A stretch of 64,000 bases of DNA from contig CAJAHH010000012.1 in NCBI GenBank assembly GCA_903939515.1, positions 1-64,000 on the forward strand, in the 5' to 3' direction. This DNA comes from an uncultured Verrucomicrobiota bacterium (lineage in GTDB: Bacteria; Verrucomicrobiota; Verrucomicrobiia; Limisphaerales; UBA9464). The position numbers and the translations under genes are program-made. The notes below the pieces were generated by a model. It did no database searches and was not told the DNA's origin. It was given only the letters and a program-made list of their open reading frames with translations. Positions 44,940-54,143 of this stretch are shown here, in pieces; within the stretch, counting starts at the first letter, position 1, and each line of letters begins with the position of its first letter.

Positions 44940-45890
44940 TCAAGCTCGGGGATGGGCCGCGGCGTAGACGGCTTTCAAACGTTCCACGGTGACATGGGTA
45001 TAGACCTCGGTTGTCTTGAGGTTTTTGTGTCCCAGCAACTCTTGAACGGCCCGCAAGTCCGCCCCGTCCTCCAAGAGGTGGGTAGCGAAACTGTGGCGCA
45101 GTTTGTGGGGCGTCAGCGCGGGGTCCAGCCCGGCCTGGGCCAAATACCGCTTCAGGCGGGTCTGAACGCGGATGGGGCTCAACGGAACCCCACCGCGCCC
45201 CAGAAACACGGGATCTGAGGGTTTTTGCTGAGGTCCAATCCATCGCCAATAGGCCTCCAAGGCGGCCAGCGCCGGACCGCCGAAGGGAATCACCCGTTCC
45301 TTGCGCCCCTTGCCGAGGACCCGGAGCGTCTGGCCGTTGAGATCCACTTGATCGACCCGCAACCCGCAAACTTCGCTGACCCGCAGGCCCGCCGAATAAA
45401 TTAATTCCAGGACCGCCGCATCCCTCAACCACTCCGTGGGATCGGGGGCTGAACCCGTATCGGCCGCGGATTGCAGGCGGCGGTGTTCCTCGAGGGGAGC
45501 CCGCAACAATCGCTCCATGTCGGGCACCGATAGAAATCGAGGCAATCGACGTTCCTCTTTCGGGACTCGCAAACCTCGAACCGGTTGCTCAACGACGGCT
45601 TTCTGCTGCAATAAGTGGCGGTAGAAGGTGCGCAAAGCACTCAACCGAAGGCGCACCGAAGCACGACCCAAGCGCTTTCGGCCCAACCAACGCAAGTACT
45701 GCCGAAAATGATCCCGTGAAAGCGCGACCCAGTCTGGGGCGGCTCCTGCGGCAACACCCCGATGCCACTCCGAGAATTCCTCCAAAGCCTGCCGATAGTT
45801 GCGGACCGTGTAGTCAGAAGCCACCCGCACCGCCCCTAAATCGGCCAAAAAGCCGGATGCCAAGGGATCCAATGGAGGTGTCTCCGCCAC
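44940..45890 (-). CDS. XerC/XerD-like tyrosine recombinase
   Basis: The 316-residue site-specific recombinase has an N-terminal SAM-like DNA-binding domain (LASGFLADLGAVRVASDYTVRNYRQALEEF) and a catalytic domain. The catalytic residues are visible: Arg in YSAGLRVSEVCGLR, His-x-x-Arg in TPHKLRHSFATHLL, His in ELLGHKNLKTTEVYTHV, and the nucleophile Tyr in VYTHV. Dimer resolution at dif is the usual role of Xer proteins. The start is GTG at 45890; an open frame reaches a TTG at 45959. It sits next to clpC and the truncated repeat. Whether it is the main XerC or XerD, or a mobile-element integrase, cannot be decided, but the length and lack of extra domains favour Xer. Confidence 0.88.
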   Translation of the reverse strand: MAETPPLDPLASGFLADLGAVRVASDYTVRNYRQALEEFSEWHRGVAAGAAPDWVALSRDHFRQYLRWLGRKRLGRASVRLRLSALRTFYRHLLQQKAVVEQPVRGLRVPKEERRLPRFLSVPDMERLLRAPLEEHRRLQSAADTGSAPDPTEWLRDAAVLELIYSAGLRVSEVCGLRVDQVDLNGQTLRVLGKGRKERVIPFGGPALAALEAYWRWIGPQQKPSDPVFLGRGGVPLSPIRVQTRLKRYLAQAGLDPALTPHKLRHSFATHLLEDGADLRAVQELLGHKNLKTTEVYTHVTVERLKAVYAAAHPRA

Positions 45891-45994
45891 GCCACAAGGG
45901 TAGGTTCCTTTCGTGGATTTCAACACGCCAAAACGACACGCAGGTGGGCCCAGTTGCAATACTACCGTGCTAATCCCCGCCGGATCGCCGGTCC

Positions 45995-46888
45995 TCAGCG
46001 GGGGACGTTGGTAACCCGAAGTTCCCGGAAATAGGCCTGCAACGCGTCGAGCACTTTCGGCTCAAGATCCGTGAACGCCGGCATCTTCGAGGTCGGCTGC
46101 ACCGACTTCGGATTGACCACGTACTTCCGAAAGTAGTTCGTGTTCGCCGCCCAAGTCTTGATCAACAGCCAGGGCCTTCCCGATAGGGTGCCCCCGAAAT
46201 CGGCATGGCCGTGGCAACCGAAGCACTCGCGAATGGCGATCTCCTGTCCCTGTCTGGCCAACGTCGAGGCATCCCCCGCCAGGCGGATCCGGTCCAGCGT
46301 GGCCGCCGCCGTCCTAAATTCGATGCGCACCACGCTGTACGGGAAATGCAGGGGCTCGGGCCTTCCGAGGACCGTCTGGTCGGCTCGCGGCCTGAAGTCT
46401 GCGGCGTTGATATAGTACGGCGCCATCTGCAGGCCGGTCAGCGTGCTGCGGCCCCAGGCCTCCGGACCGGCACCGTCGATCTCGAGAATCAGGATCGAAT
46501 GGAACGCGTCGAGGTAGTCGGCCGGGAACTCCTTCGAGTAGCCGTCGCTGCAAACCGCGAAGAGCGTGTCGGCATTGGAGACATTCAGGCCCAAGAGCGA
46601 TCGAAGTTGCTGGAGCGGGATGCCCCGATATACGGCCGGTGCCTTGCGGGCCAGATCCATCGAATTGGTGACCACCGTCAGCGGCAGGGCCATCAGGCGC
46701 TCGCGCGGGATGAACCCATTGGTGCGACCACTCGGAAAAGGTCCCGTCACCTCGAGGTCGGTCGGCGAGGAGCGGGTCGGCCGAATCGATCCGACGAGGC
46801 CGGCCCCATCGTCGGCATCCACCTGCCCGATCGTGAACCACGTCAGCAACCCAATGAGTACTGCCACCATGGAATCTCTGTTCAGCAT
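45995..46888 (-). CDS. Molybdopterin-fold domain fused to cytochrome c
   Basis: The 297-residue secreted protein has a signal peptide (MLNRDSMVAVLIGLLTWF, cleavage near residue 25). Residues about 40-200 resemble the small sulfite-oxidase-type molybdopterin-binding fold: ALPLTVVTNSMDLARKAPAV, YRGIPLQQLRSLLG, FAVCSDGYSKEFPADYL and PYSVVRIEF. A cytochrome c domain follows with the haem motif CFGCHGH (near residue 224) and an axial Met candidate in SKMPAF. Enzymes of this plan oxidise or reduce a substrate outside the cytoplasm and hand electrons to the haem, but no cofactor-binding Cys was seen in the first domain, so it may be structural. The ATG at 46888 starts the signal peptide. Confidence 0.72.
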   Translation of the reverse strand: MLNRDSMVAVLIGLLTWFTIGQVDADDGAGLVGSIRPTRSSPTDLEVTGPFPSGRTNGFIPRERLMALPLTVVTNSMDLARKAPAVYRGIPLQQLRSLLGLNVSNADTLFAVCSDGYSKEFPADYLDAFHSILILEIDGAGPEAWGRSTLTGLQMAPYYINAADFRPRADQTVLGRPEPLHFPYSVVRIEFRTAAATLDRIRLAGDASTLARQGQEIAIRECFGCHGHADFGGTLSGRPWLLIKTWAANTNYFRKYVVNPKSVQPTSKMPAFTDLEPKVLDALQAYFRELRVTNVPR

Positions 46889-47057
46889 ACTCTCGACTCC
46901 CCTGACTTTTTGATTAGAAAACTTAACCGTACCCCGAAGTATCGGGCAACGGGATTCAGAGCCGCTTGCCCGTGATTTCCCGGGAATCCCTGAGCCGCTT
47001 GCCACGAAGGGCTCTCCTGATCGCAGAGCCTCAAAAAAGAAATAAACTCTCTATCCC

Positions 47058-47945
47058 TCAAGAATAGCGCGCCAATCCGACCACGCCCGCCACCGCGAGC
47101 ACGCCTCCAATGAGGGATCGTCGGGTGGGTCGTTCTTGTTCCAACCAATAGGCCAGCGGAATGACGGCCAGCGGTACCATGGCGACCACTGGCAGCACCT
47201 GGGAAACCGGGTGTCGGGCCAACGCCCACTGGTAGCACACCACCCCCAAGGTCGGACCGGACAAGGCGTTAGCCAGAAGCCATCCGCGTCCCTTCGAAAG
47301 TGCCGGGCCCAAGGGAACCGGACCGGACCGGAGACGGGCCGCTCCGTACCAGAGCCCGCCCACCACCAAACCAGCCAAGGCCCGTTGGAGGGTCACCGTC
47401 ATGGGATGCGCCTGCTCTCCAGCCAGCCTCGCCAATTCGAACCCCTGTCGACTCAGGACCGCCCCACCGGATTGTCCGAGTGCCGCCAAGAGTCCAAACC
47501 ACACACCGGATTTCCACTCCACACCCGCCCACGCAGAACCGCGCTGTGGCGCCAATGCCAAGAAAACACCCGACAAGATCGTCAAACCGGCCACCAACTG
47601 CACACCGGTGGGAACCTGCCCACGCCAGGCCCATTCCAGAAGCGCCCCGATCGGAGCCGCGAGGCATTGGGTCATGAGGGACGTCAGCCGAGAACCCAAC
47701 CGGGGCAGTGCCAGAAAAACCCCCGCATCCCCAAGGCCATAGCCCACCACGCCACTCCACAGGAACCAGGACAGGGACGGACCGGAGAATCCGGAGCCCA
47801 TCATGAGGACAAATGCCACCAACAGCAGGACAGCGAGGATTTGCCGGAAGAAATTCGCCGTTGCGGGTCCGAAGATGCCCACCGATCGACGAGCGCTCAC
47901 CGATGAAACGGCGAAAAGCACCATGGCCAAAAGAGAGGGAATCAT
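47058..47945 (-). CDS. EamA-family (DMT) transporter
   Basis: The 295-residue membrane protein has ten helices in two EamA halves, starting MIPSLLAMVLFAVSSVSARR. The first half ends with GVFLALAPQRG and the second with PVSQVLPVVAMVPLAVIPLAYWLEQERPTRRSLIGG, a typical end of the second repeat (quoted in part). Such proteins export metabolites or amino-acid-like compounds; the substrate is unknown. The ATG at 47945 was chosen because the frame upstream to 48059 is encoded by a degenerate tandem repeat. It lies between the cytochrome fusion and rpe on the minus strand. Confidence 0.85.
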   Translation of the reverse strand: MIPSLLAMVLFAVSSVSARRSVGIFGPATANFFRQILAVLLLVAFVLMMGSGFSGPSLSWFLWSGVVGYGLGDAGVFLALPRLGSRLTSLMTQCLAAPIGALLEWAWRGQVPTGVQLVAGLTILSGVFLALAPQRGSAWAGVEWKSGVWFGLLAALGQSGGAVLSRQGFELARLAGEQAHPMTVTLQRALAGLVVGGLWYGAARLRSGPVPLGPALSKGRGWLLANALSGPTLGVVCYQWALARHPVSQVLPVVAMVPLAVIPLAYWLEQERPTRRSLIGGVLAVAGVVGLARYS

Positions 47946-47967
47946 TTCAGGGAAGCAGGGTTCCAAC

Positions 47968-48058
47968 ACCGGACAAAAAAACCGGACAAAAAACCGGACC
48001 AAAGACTGGCCCCTAAGACCGAGCCCAAACACTGGCCAAGAACTCGGACCGCACACCA
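47968..48058. repeat. Degenerate short tandem repeat upstream of the transporter
   Basis: Units of the type ACCGGACAAAAA recur at 47968, 47981 and 47992 and then degrade into ACTGGCC/CTCGGACC words through 48058. It fills the space between rpe and the EamA gene. It is low-complexity DNA and codes for nothing credible. Confidence 0.55.
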
Positions 48059-48060
48059 AT

Positions 48061-48732
48061 TCAGAGCAATTCTTGGGCGGCTGGAATCAACCGCTCCCGC
48101 AAGCGCTGAACCGCCTGACCCATATTGCGTTTACCGAAAAGATGCGTGCCGGCCACGAAGACATTGGCACCGGCCCGGGCACATTCACGACCGGTGATGT
48201 CGTTGATGCCGCCATCGACCTGAATGCGGAACTTGAGGCCCATCTCACGACGCCAGGCCTCGAGCCTCTGGATCTTGGGGACACATTCTTCGATGAACGA
48301 CTGCCCGCCAAATCCGGGATTCACCGTCATCACCAGCACCAAGTCCACCTGGGCCAGGTAGGGCTTCACCGCATCAATATTCGTCGGTGGATTGACGGCC
48401 AACCCCACTTGCTTGCCCATTGATCGAATGCGCCACAAGAGCGGGTTAACCAGGTTGCCCAACTCCACATGAATGGTCATGGAATCAGCCCCGGCCTTCA
48501 CGAATGGCTCGAGCAAGATCTCCGGCTTTGAGCACATTAGATGAACGTCCAGGTGCCGCCGGAACACCTTGCGGACCGCCTTAGCCACCTCAGGCCCGAA
48601 GGAAATGTTTGGGACGAAGTGCCCATCCATGATGTCCAAATGCAACCACTCCGCACTCGAACGCTGGACGCGCGCTGCCTCATGGGCAAAGCGACCAAAA
48701 TCCGAGGCCAGTAGAGAGGGGGCGATAATCAT
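48061..48732 (-). CDS. rpe: Ribulose-phosphate 3-epimerase
   Basis: The 223-residue TIM-barrel enzyme interconverts ribulose-5-phosphate and xylulose-5-phosphate in the pentose phosphate pathway. Signature segments are IAPSLLASDFGRF, WLHLDIMDGHFVPNISFGP, VHLMCSKPE, HVELGN, VNPGFGGQSFIE and FRIQVDGGIN, which hold the metal- and phosphate-binding residues. The ATG at 48732 was chosen at the conserved MIIAPSLLASD; an in-frame start further upstream would add 14 residues. It ends upstream of the EamA gene. The gene is single and housekeeping-like. Confidence 0.95.
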   Translation of the reverse strand: MIIAPSLLASDFGRFAHEAARVQRSSAEWLHLDIMDGHFVPNISFGPEVAKAVRKVFRRHLDVHLMCSKPEILLEPFVKAGADSMTIHVELGNLVNPLLWRIRSMGKQVGLAVNPPTNIDAVKPYLAQVDLVLVMTVNPGFGGQSFIEECVPKIQRLEAWRREMGLKFRIQVDGGINDITGRECARAGANVFVAGTHLFGKRNMGQAVQRLRERLIPAAQELL

Positions 48733-48824
48733 CGGGATGGCACGTTGGAAGAGATCTAGATTCGGGGGCCACACACAGGTTTAGACAACTCCGGGCAACT
48801 TTGGGCGGCAACCGAGTCCGTGGC

Positions 48825-49700
48825 TCAGAGCAGGTCCGCCTCGGTCAAGGTCTTGAGGATCAACTCGCGCGTGGCGGTCGACGAGGGCACCAGCGGCAGG
48901 CGCACTTCCTCGCCCATCATGCCCTTCAACGCCAACGCGGTCTTGCACGGTGACGGATTGGTCTCGACGAAGAGGTTCTTGAAGAGCGGGTACAAGCGGG
49001 TGTGCAACTTCAGCGCCCCCTTGGCATCCCCGGCCGCAAACGCGCGCACCATCTTGGACACCTCGCGCGGCGCCACATTGGAGGCCACGCTGATAACGCC
49101 CTGAGCACCGACGCTCATGAAGGGCAGCGTCAGGGAATCATCGCCGCTGACGATCTGAAATTTTGGTCCGCAGGCCGCTCGCAATTGGCTGACGCGGTCG
49201 CAAGAACCCCCAGCTTCTTTGATGCCGACGATATTCTTAAAGTCCGTCGCCAAGCGCTTAACGGTGTCGATGCCGATCTCGATGCCGCAACGACCTGGGA
49301 TACTGTAAAGCAAGATGGGCAACCGTGTGGACCGGGCGATGGCCGCGAAGTGCTGATACACGCCTTCCTGCGTGGGCTTGTTGTAGTACGGGGCCACCTG
49401 GAGCGAGCCATCCACTCCCAGCTTCTGGGCCTCTTGAGTCAGGAAGATGGCCTCTTGCGTAGAATTGCCACCCGTACCCGCCAAGACTGGCAACTTGCCG
49501 CCCGAAAACTTCACGGCCAACTCGATCACCTTCAGGTGTTCGTCATAATCCAGTGTCGGAGACTCACCGGTGGTTCCCATGGGCACGATGCCATCCACCC
49601 CGCCCTTAATCTGGGAGCGAACCAATTTCTCAAAGGCCGCTTCGTCCAATTCTCCATCGCGAAACGGGGTGACCAATGCCGTGAAAGTGCCAGTAAACAT
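48825..49700 (-). CDS. dapA: 4-hydroxy-tetrahydrodipicolinate synthase
   Basis: The 291-residue class I aldolase condenses pyruvate with aspartate semialdehyde on the lysine/diaminopimelate path. It starts MFTGTFTALVTPFRDG, has GGVDGIVPMGTTGESPTL (with the Thr pair), the Tyr of LLYSIPGRCGIEI, and the Schiff-base Lys in GIKEAGGSCDR. The remaining barrel and tail are ordinary in length. ATG at 49700 gives the canonical start. It lies upstream of rpe and downstream of the nitrilase-family gene on the minus strand. It supplies meso-DAP for the peptidoglycan that alr also feeds. Confidence 0.94.
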   Translation of the reverse strand: MFTGTFTALVTPFRDGELDEAAFEKLVRSQIKGGVDGIVPMGTTGESPTLDYDEHLKVIELAVKFSGGKLPVLAGTGGNSTQEAIFLTQEAQKLGVDGSLQVAPYYNKPTQEGVYQHFAAIARSTRLPILLYSIPGRCGIEIGIDTVKRLATDFKNIVGIKEAGGSCDRVSQLRAACGPKFQIVSGDDSLTLPFMSVGAQGVISVASNVAPREVSKMVRAFAAGDAKGALKLHTRLYPLFKNLFVETNPSPCKTALALKGMMGEEVRLPLVPSSTATRELILKTLTEADLL

Positions 49701-49805
49701 AGCCAAGGACCTAAAAATGCGTGAAACAGGGCCGTTTTGGAAGGGTGTTTTCGGCCGGATGCAATTCCTGCCTCAGGCATCGTTCGAAAAAACTGTGCTG
49801 TTCCC

Positions 49806-50720
49806 TTAGGCGGGGCGACCCGGAAACCGCTTCCCGAAGAGAGCATCTGTCCGCCGGGCCTTCCGCACGAGTTTTGGCAGGATGGATTTCCACTGCGCAG
49901 CCAGCCAACGGGGATGCTCTAAGCTTTCCAAGGCGTACCGGCCCGTGGCATCAGCCATTTTCAAATCGGCGATCAAGGTCGCTTCGTCCTGATTGTTGGC
50001 GATTCGAAGCACTTTGCCACTGGGATGCACGATCTTCGAGTCACCAGCCGACCATTTCCCCTGCCCTTGTGGGCCCACCGAATTAGCAAAGACATAGTAC
50101 ACCGCATTCTCGAAGGCGCGGACCGCCATCCCGTCCCGCCCCCCACGCTTCTTGCGGGAAACCGCCAACGAATCCATCCCGGCATTCGGATGGAACACGA
50201 TGCGGGCGCCGGCCATCGCGGAGATCCGAGGCAATTCGGGGTACCGCCGCTCGTGGCAAATGAAGGTCGAGGCCGGGATGCCATCGAGTTCGAAGAGCGA
50301 GATATCCTCACCGGCTGAAAACCACTGACGGTCTGACTGGGTCAACTGGCACTTGGCATACGCATGCACCAACCGGCCGGATCGATTGAACACCAACAAG
50401 GCGTTGTAAAGCCGTCCGCTGCGAAAGACCGGGCTCCCCACGAGCAACTGCACCCGCAAATCGGCAGCCAGTTGGGAAATGGCGTTCAAGGCCTGATCCA
50501 CCGCGCTCGGCTTGAGGTTCCCGAAATCCATCGCATAGCCGGTCGTGGCGCATTCCGGGAACAGGACCGCATCCGCACCTTTCCGCGCCGCCGCGGTGGC
50601 CGCCCGCTCGATCTTGCCCAAATTGGCCGCCATGGACTCGGCGAAGATCATTTGCACGGCTCCCACCCGGAAAACTCTGGTGGATTCAGGATTCGAAATA
50701 TTCGGCGCAAGGTCTTGCAT
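49806..50720 (-). CDS. Nitrilase-superfamily carbon-nitrogen hydrolase
   Basis: The 304-residue amidase-type enzyme has the Glu-Lys-Cys triad of the superfamily: Glu56 in AVLFPECATTGY, Lys in HAYAKCQLTQSD (about residue 130), and Cys in ASTFICHERRYPELP (about 165). The distances and loops fit omega-amidase or N-carbamoyl-type hydrolases. It probably hydrolyses a linear amide or carbamoyl compound in the cytosol; the substrate is not evident. The ATG at 50720 was chosen (MQDLAPN); the frame is open to 50765. It starts 207 bases from the RND gene end and precedes dapA, but no functional link is clear. Confidence 0.88.
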   Translation of the reverse strand: MQDLAPNISNPESTRVFRVGAVQMIFAESMAANLGKIERAATAAARKGADAVLFPECATTGYAMDFGNLKPSAVDQALNAISQLAADLRVQLLVGSPVFRSGRLYNALLVFNRSGRLVHAYAKCQLTQSDRQWFSAGEDISLFELDGIPASTFICHERRYPELPRISAMAGARIVFHPNAGMDSLAVSRKKRGGRDGMAVRAFENAVYYVFANSVGPQGQGKWSAGDSKIVHPSGKVLRIANNQDEATLIADLKMADATGRYALESLEHPRWLAAQWKSILPKLVRKARRTDALFGKRFPGRPA

Positions 50721-50927
50721 GGGAAATCGTTCGCAACCCTTCTCCAAGCGCCTCACGCAGGCCACCTCAAACCGGACACACTGAAGTCTGCCGGTCCCGG
50801 GACTTGAACTTCACCCTCCCGTTGACACGACAACGATCCGCGCACTCAACCCAGGAAAACCCGTTCCAACATCCACCCGAGAACTTCGTTCTCAATGGTT
50901 GGGCCGGATGCGCTGGACCGGCTGTTC

Positions 50928-53900
50928 TTAAGAGCCATCCGGCCCACGCCGCAGCAACCGACGGCCCCAGTCGTCGAAAATCGCATAACTCACCGGCGTG
51001 ACGAGGAGCGTCAACAACAGACAGAGCATCTGACCGCCGATGATCACCTTGGCCATCGAGGCCCGCCCCGCCGCACCGGGACCCACGCCCAGCGCGATGG
51101 GAATCATCGACGCGACCAGCAACAACGTGGTCATGAGGATGGGTCGCAACCGAACCTGATTGGCCTCGAGGATGGCCTCATCCCGAGGCACCCCCCGCTC
51201 CCGGAGCACCCGCGTGTAGTCGATTTGCATGATGCCGTTTTTCTTCACGATACCCACCAACATGAAGAGCCCGAAAATGGCATAGATATTGAGCTGCTCA
51301 TTGATCAAGACCATCCAAGCCAACGCGAAGGGCAACGACAACGGAACCGCCAACAAGATTGAGATGGGATAGATGAAGTGCTCGAACTGGGCCGCCAACA
51401 CCATGTACATGAAGATGACCGCCACCAGGAAGGCCATCAGGAAGTTGGTCAAGGTCTCCCGCAACTGCTTGGCGCGCCCCACCATTACCATCTGGTACTC
51501 CGGCGGAAGATCCATCCGGGCCACCACTCGCTCGACCTCCTGCACCGCCTCGCCCAGGGAATAAGTCCCCAAATTGGCCACCAAGGTCACGCGGCGCTGA
51601 CGCTGGAAACGATCAATCTGGTTGGGGCCACGGGCTTCTTCAAAGCGAACGAAATTGCCCAAGGGCACCATCTCGGGCCGAAGGCTGGAAGTCGCGCTAG
51701 GACGGGTGCGAACGAACACCTGCTGCAACGCCTCGGCGGTCCCTCGATGGGCGGCATCCGCCCGCAGCCACACGTCGTACTGTTCATCCTTCTCCTTAAA
51801 CACCCCGATGATTTCGCCGCCCACCAAGGTTCGCAGCGTGGCCGCAATGTCGGTGATGTGCAGACCAAACTGGCTGGCCTTATCTCGATCGATGTGGACT
51901 TGCAGCTCCGGCTTTCGGTTGGACAGGGTTGTGTCGACATCAGCCAGGCCCGGATTTTGGCGCAACTCCTTCACCAGCGCCTCGGAATAGGCCGTCAGGC
52001 GTTCCAAGTCGGGGCCCATCAAGTTGAAAGACAACTCCGCGCTGCGTCCGCCGCCACCACCCAAAGGAGAAATAGCCCCCACTGAGGAGCGCACATCCGG
52101 GTACCGCGCCACCACGCCACGGGCCTTGGTCATCGCCTCCAATTGCCCCCAGCGGCGAGACGTGCCACGCAGTTGGTCAATCAGCCCGCCCAACTCTGGG
52201 AGGCGGCAGTAGATATTGGCCTGGGTCACATCCCCCTCACCCTTCCCCACACGCCCCCCGATCGGTCCGATCGTGACCAAAGTATCGGTGATGGCCACCT
52301 GGTCCCCGATACGAATCGCCTTGAGCTGAACCTCCACCTCAGCGGTCAGTGCGGCCGCCTGTTCCATGCCACTGCCTTCCGGAAGCGTGAGGTTGACCTC
52401 GAACTCACTGGAGTCATCCATGGGCATGAAGGTGAACCGACTGGCCTTGAGCAGCGGCCAGATGGAGACCACACAGGCCAGGCTCAACGACATGATCACC
52501 CACCGGTGGCGCAGACTCCACCGAAGCACGACCAAGTACTGGTAGCCGATCCACATCATCCAAGGCCCGCCGTGGGCTTTCTTCAGGCGATCGGCCTCGT
52601 CGCGGGATCTGCGCAAAAAGCGGGCCGCCAGCATGGGCGTGAGCGTGAAACTCACGAAGAGCGACACGAGGATAGCGAAGGCCACCGTGACCCCGTAACT
52701 GCTGAAGAACATGCCCGTGCGGCCCTTCATGAAGGCCAGCGGCAAGAAGATCACCACCAGCGACAACGTGGTCGCCAACACCGCCAGAGCGATCTCGCGG
52801 GTGCCCTGACGGGCCGCCTCCAGCGGGCCCAACCCATGCTCTTCCATGGTCCGATAGATGTTTTCCAAGACCACGATCGCATCATCGATCACCACGCCGA
52901 CAGCGAAGGTCAGCGCGAGCATGGTGGAATTGTTAATGGTGTACCCCATGACCCGCATGAGAGCGAAGGTCGCAACAATGGAGGTCGGTATGGCGATGCT
53001 CGCGATGACGGTGCTGCGCCAGTCGTGCATGAACGCAAAAACCGTTAAGGCCACCAGCACCATGCCCAGCACCAGGTGGAAGGAAATCTCACCCAAATTG
53101 CGTCGGATAAAGCGCGACTGATCGCGGATGACCGTCAGCGTGACATCCGGAGGGAGCACCGATTTCAACTCGTCCATCCGAGCCATCAGAGCGTCGATCA
53201 GCCGGACGGTGTTGGATCCGCTCTGCTTGCGAACCACCAGTGTGATCGAGTTGGTACCATTCAGCCGGGACAACGTCCGAGGCTCCTCGATGTCATCGGT
53301 GACTCTGGCCACCTGACCGAGGTAAATGGGTTGCCCACCCGGATCGGCGATGATCAGGCGCTCGAAGGAAGCCACGGACTCCATCCGGCCCAGAGTTCTC
53401 AGCACCCACTCGCGGCCGGACTGCTGCACCCTGCCACCAGGGATTTCCACGTTCTGCTCCATCAAGGCCTTGCGAACATCACCGATATCGAGGCCGAACT
53501 GGCGGAGGCGATCGGGATCCACGGCCACCTGCACCGCCCGCACCCGCGATCCGATCAATTGGATCGCCCCAACATCCTGCACGGTTTCCAAGTTCTCCTT
53601 GAGACGCCGATCCACCAGAAAGGTCAACTCCTTGAGGTCCCGGGGCGAGCTGACTGCCACCGAAAAAACCGGGGTCGCATCCACCTCGAACTTGTCCACG
53701 ATGGGCGTCTCCGTACCCGGGGGGAGTCGCGACAGGATCGAGTTAACCTTGTCCCGGACGTCCTGGGCGGCCAGGTCCCGATTCCGCTCCAAGAAGAACT
53801 GCGCCGTGATCGAGGACACCCCTTCCCGGCTGGAAGAACTCAGCTCCTCAATGCCTTCCACGGTGTTGATGATTTCCTCCATCGGCTGAGTGATGCCGGT

Positions 53901-54143
53901 TTCGATCTCCTCGGGCGAGGCCCCCCGCAAGGTGGTGCTGACGGTGATAATGGGCAGTTCCACATTGGGAATTTGCTCGACCCCCAACTCGCGGTACGCA
54001 AACCACCCCACAACGATCAACAAGACGTTGAGCATCGTGGCGAAAACCGGCCGCCGGATGCAGATATCGGCCAACCCGCCCCCCAAAACCTGTTCTTTGG
54101 GTTGTGGATGGGGAGTCCCGTCGGTACCCGTTGAAGCACTCAT
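50928..54143 (-). CDS. RND-family efflux pump (AcrB/MdtB-like)
   Basis: The 1071-residue resistance-nodulation-division pump has twelve membrane helices and two large periplasmic loops. The motifs are FATMLNVLLIVVGWFAYREL (TM1), GVVIDDAIVVLENIYR (the TM4 Asp pair of the proton relay), LPLAFMKGRTGMFFSSYGVTV and PILMTTLLLVASMIPIALGVGPG. It is of the hydrophobe/amphiphile type (HAE1) and not heavy-metal (HME), since the TM4 Asp pair is DD. It should export hydrophobic compounds using proton flow. The membrane fusion gene lies upstream and overlaps by four bases; no TolC-type gene is in the window. Confidence 0.95.
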   Translation of the reverse strand: MSASTGTDGTPHPQPKEQVLGGGLADICIRRPVFATMLNVLLIVVGWFAYRELGVEQIPNVELPIITVSTTLRGASPEEIETGITQPMEEIINTVEGIEELSSSSREGVSSITAQFFLERNRDLAAQDVRDKVNSILSRLPPGTETPIVDKFEVDATPVFSVAVSSPRDLKELTFLVDRRLKENLETVQDVGAIQLIGSRVRAVQVAVDPDRLRQFGLDIGDVRKALMEQNVEIPGGRVQQSGREWVLRTLGRMESVASFERLIIADPGGQPIYLGQVARVTDDIEEPRTLSRLNGTNSITLVVRKQSGSNTVRLIDALMARMDELKSVLPPDVTLTVIRDQSRFIRRNLGEISFHLVLGMVLVALTVFAFMHDWRSTVIASIAIPTSIVATFALMRVMGYTINNSTMLALTFAVGVVIDDAIVVLENIYRTMEEHGLGPLEAARQGTREIALAVLATTLSLVVIFLPLAFMKGRTGMFFSSYGVTVAFAILVSLFVSFTLTPMLAARFLRRSRDEADRLKKAHGGPWMMWIGYQYLVVLRWSLRHRWVIMSLSLACVVSIWPLLKASRFTFMPMDDSSEFEVNLTLPEGSGMEQAAALTAEVEVQLKAIRIGDQVAITDTLVTIGPIGGRVGKGEGDVTQANIYCRLPELGGLIDQLRGTSRRWGQLEAMTKARGVVARYPDVRSSVGAISPLGGGGGRSAELSFNLMGPDLERLTAYSEALVKELRQNPGLADVDTTLSNRKPELQVHIDRDKASQFGLHITDIAATLRTLVGGEIIGVFKEKDEQYDVWLRADAAHRGTAEALQQVFVRTRPSATSSLRPEMVPLGNFVRFEEARGPNQIDRFQRQRRVTLVANLGTYSLGEAVQEVERVVARMDLPPEYQMVMVGRAKQLRETLTNFLMAFLVAVIFMYMVLAAQFEHFIYPISILLAVPLSLPFALAWMVLINEQLNIYAIFGLFMLVGIVKKNGIMQIDYTRVLRERGVPRDEAILEANQVRLRPILMTTLLLVASMIPIALGVGPGAAGRASMAKVIIGGQMLCLLLTLLVTPVSYAIFDDWGRRLLRRGPDGS

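Noticed and set aside
50785-50815. A tRNA-like stretch (GGTCCCGGGACTTGAACTTC) on the + strand, as the TpsiC arm of a minus-strand tRNA
   Set aside because: The expected 5-bp TpsiC stem does not pair (the side after GAAC is TTCAC rather than CCGGG) and no acceptor, D or anticodon arm can be laid out.
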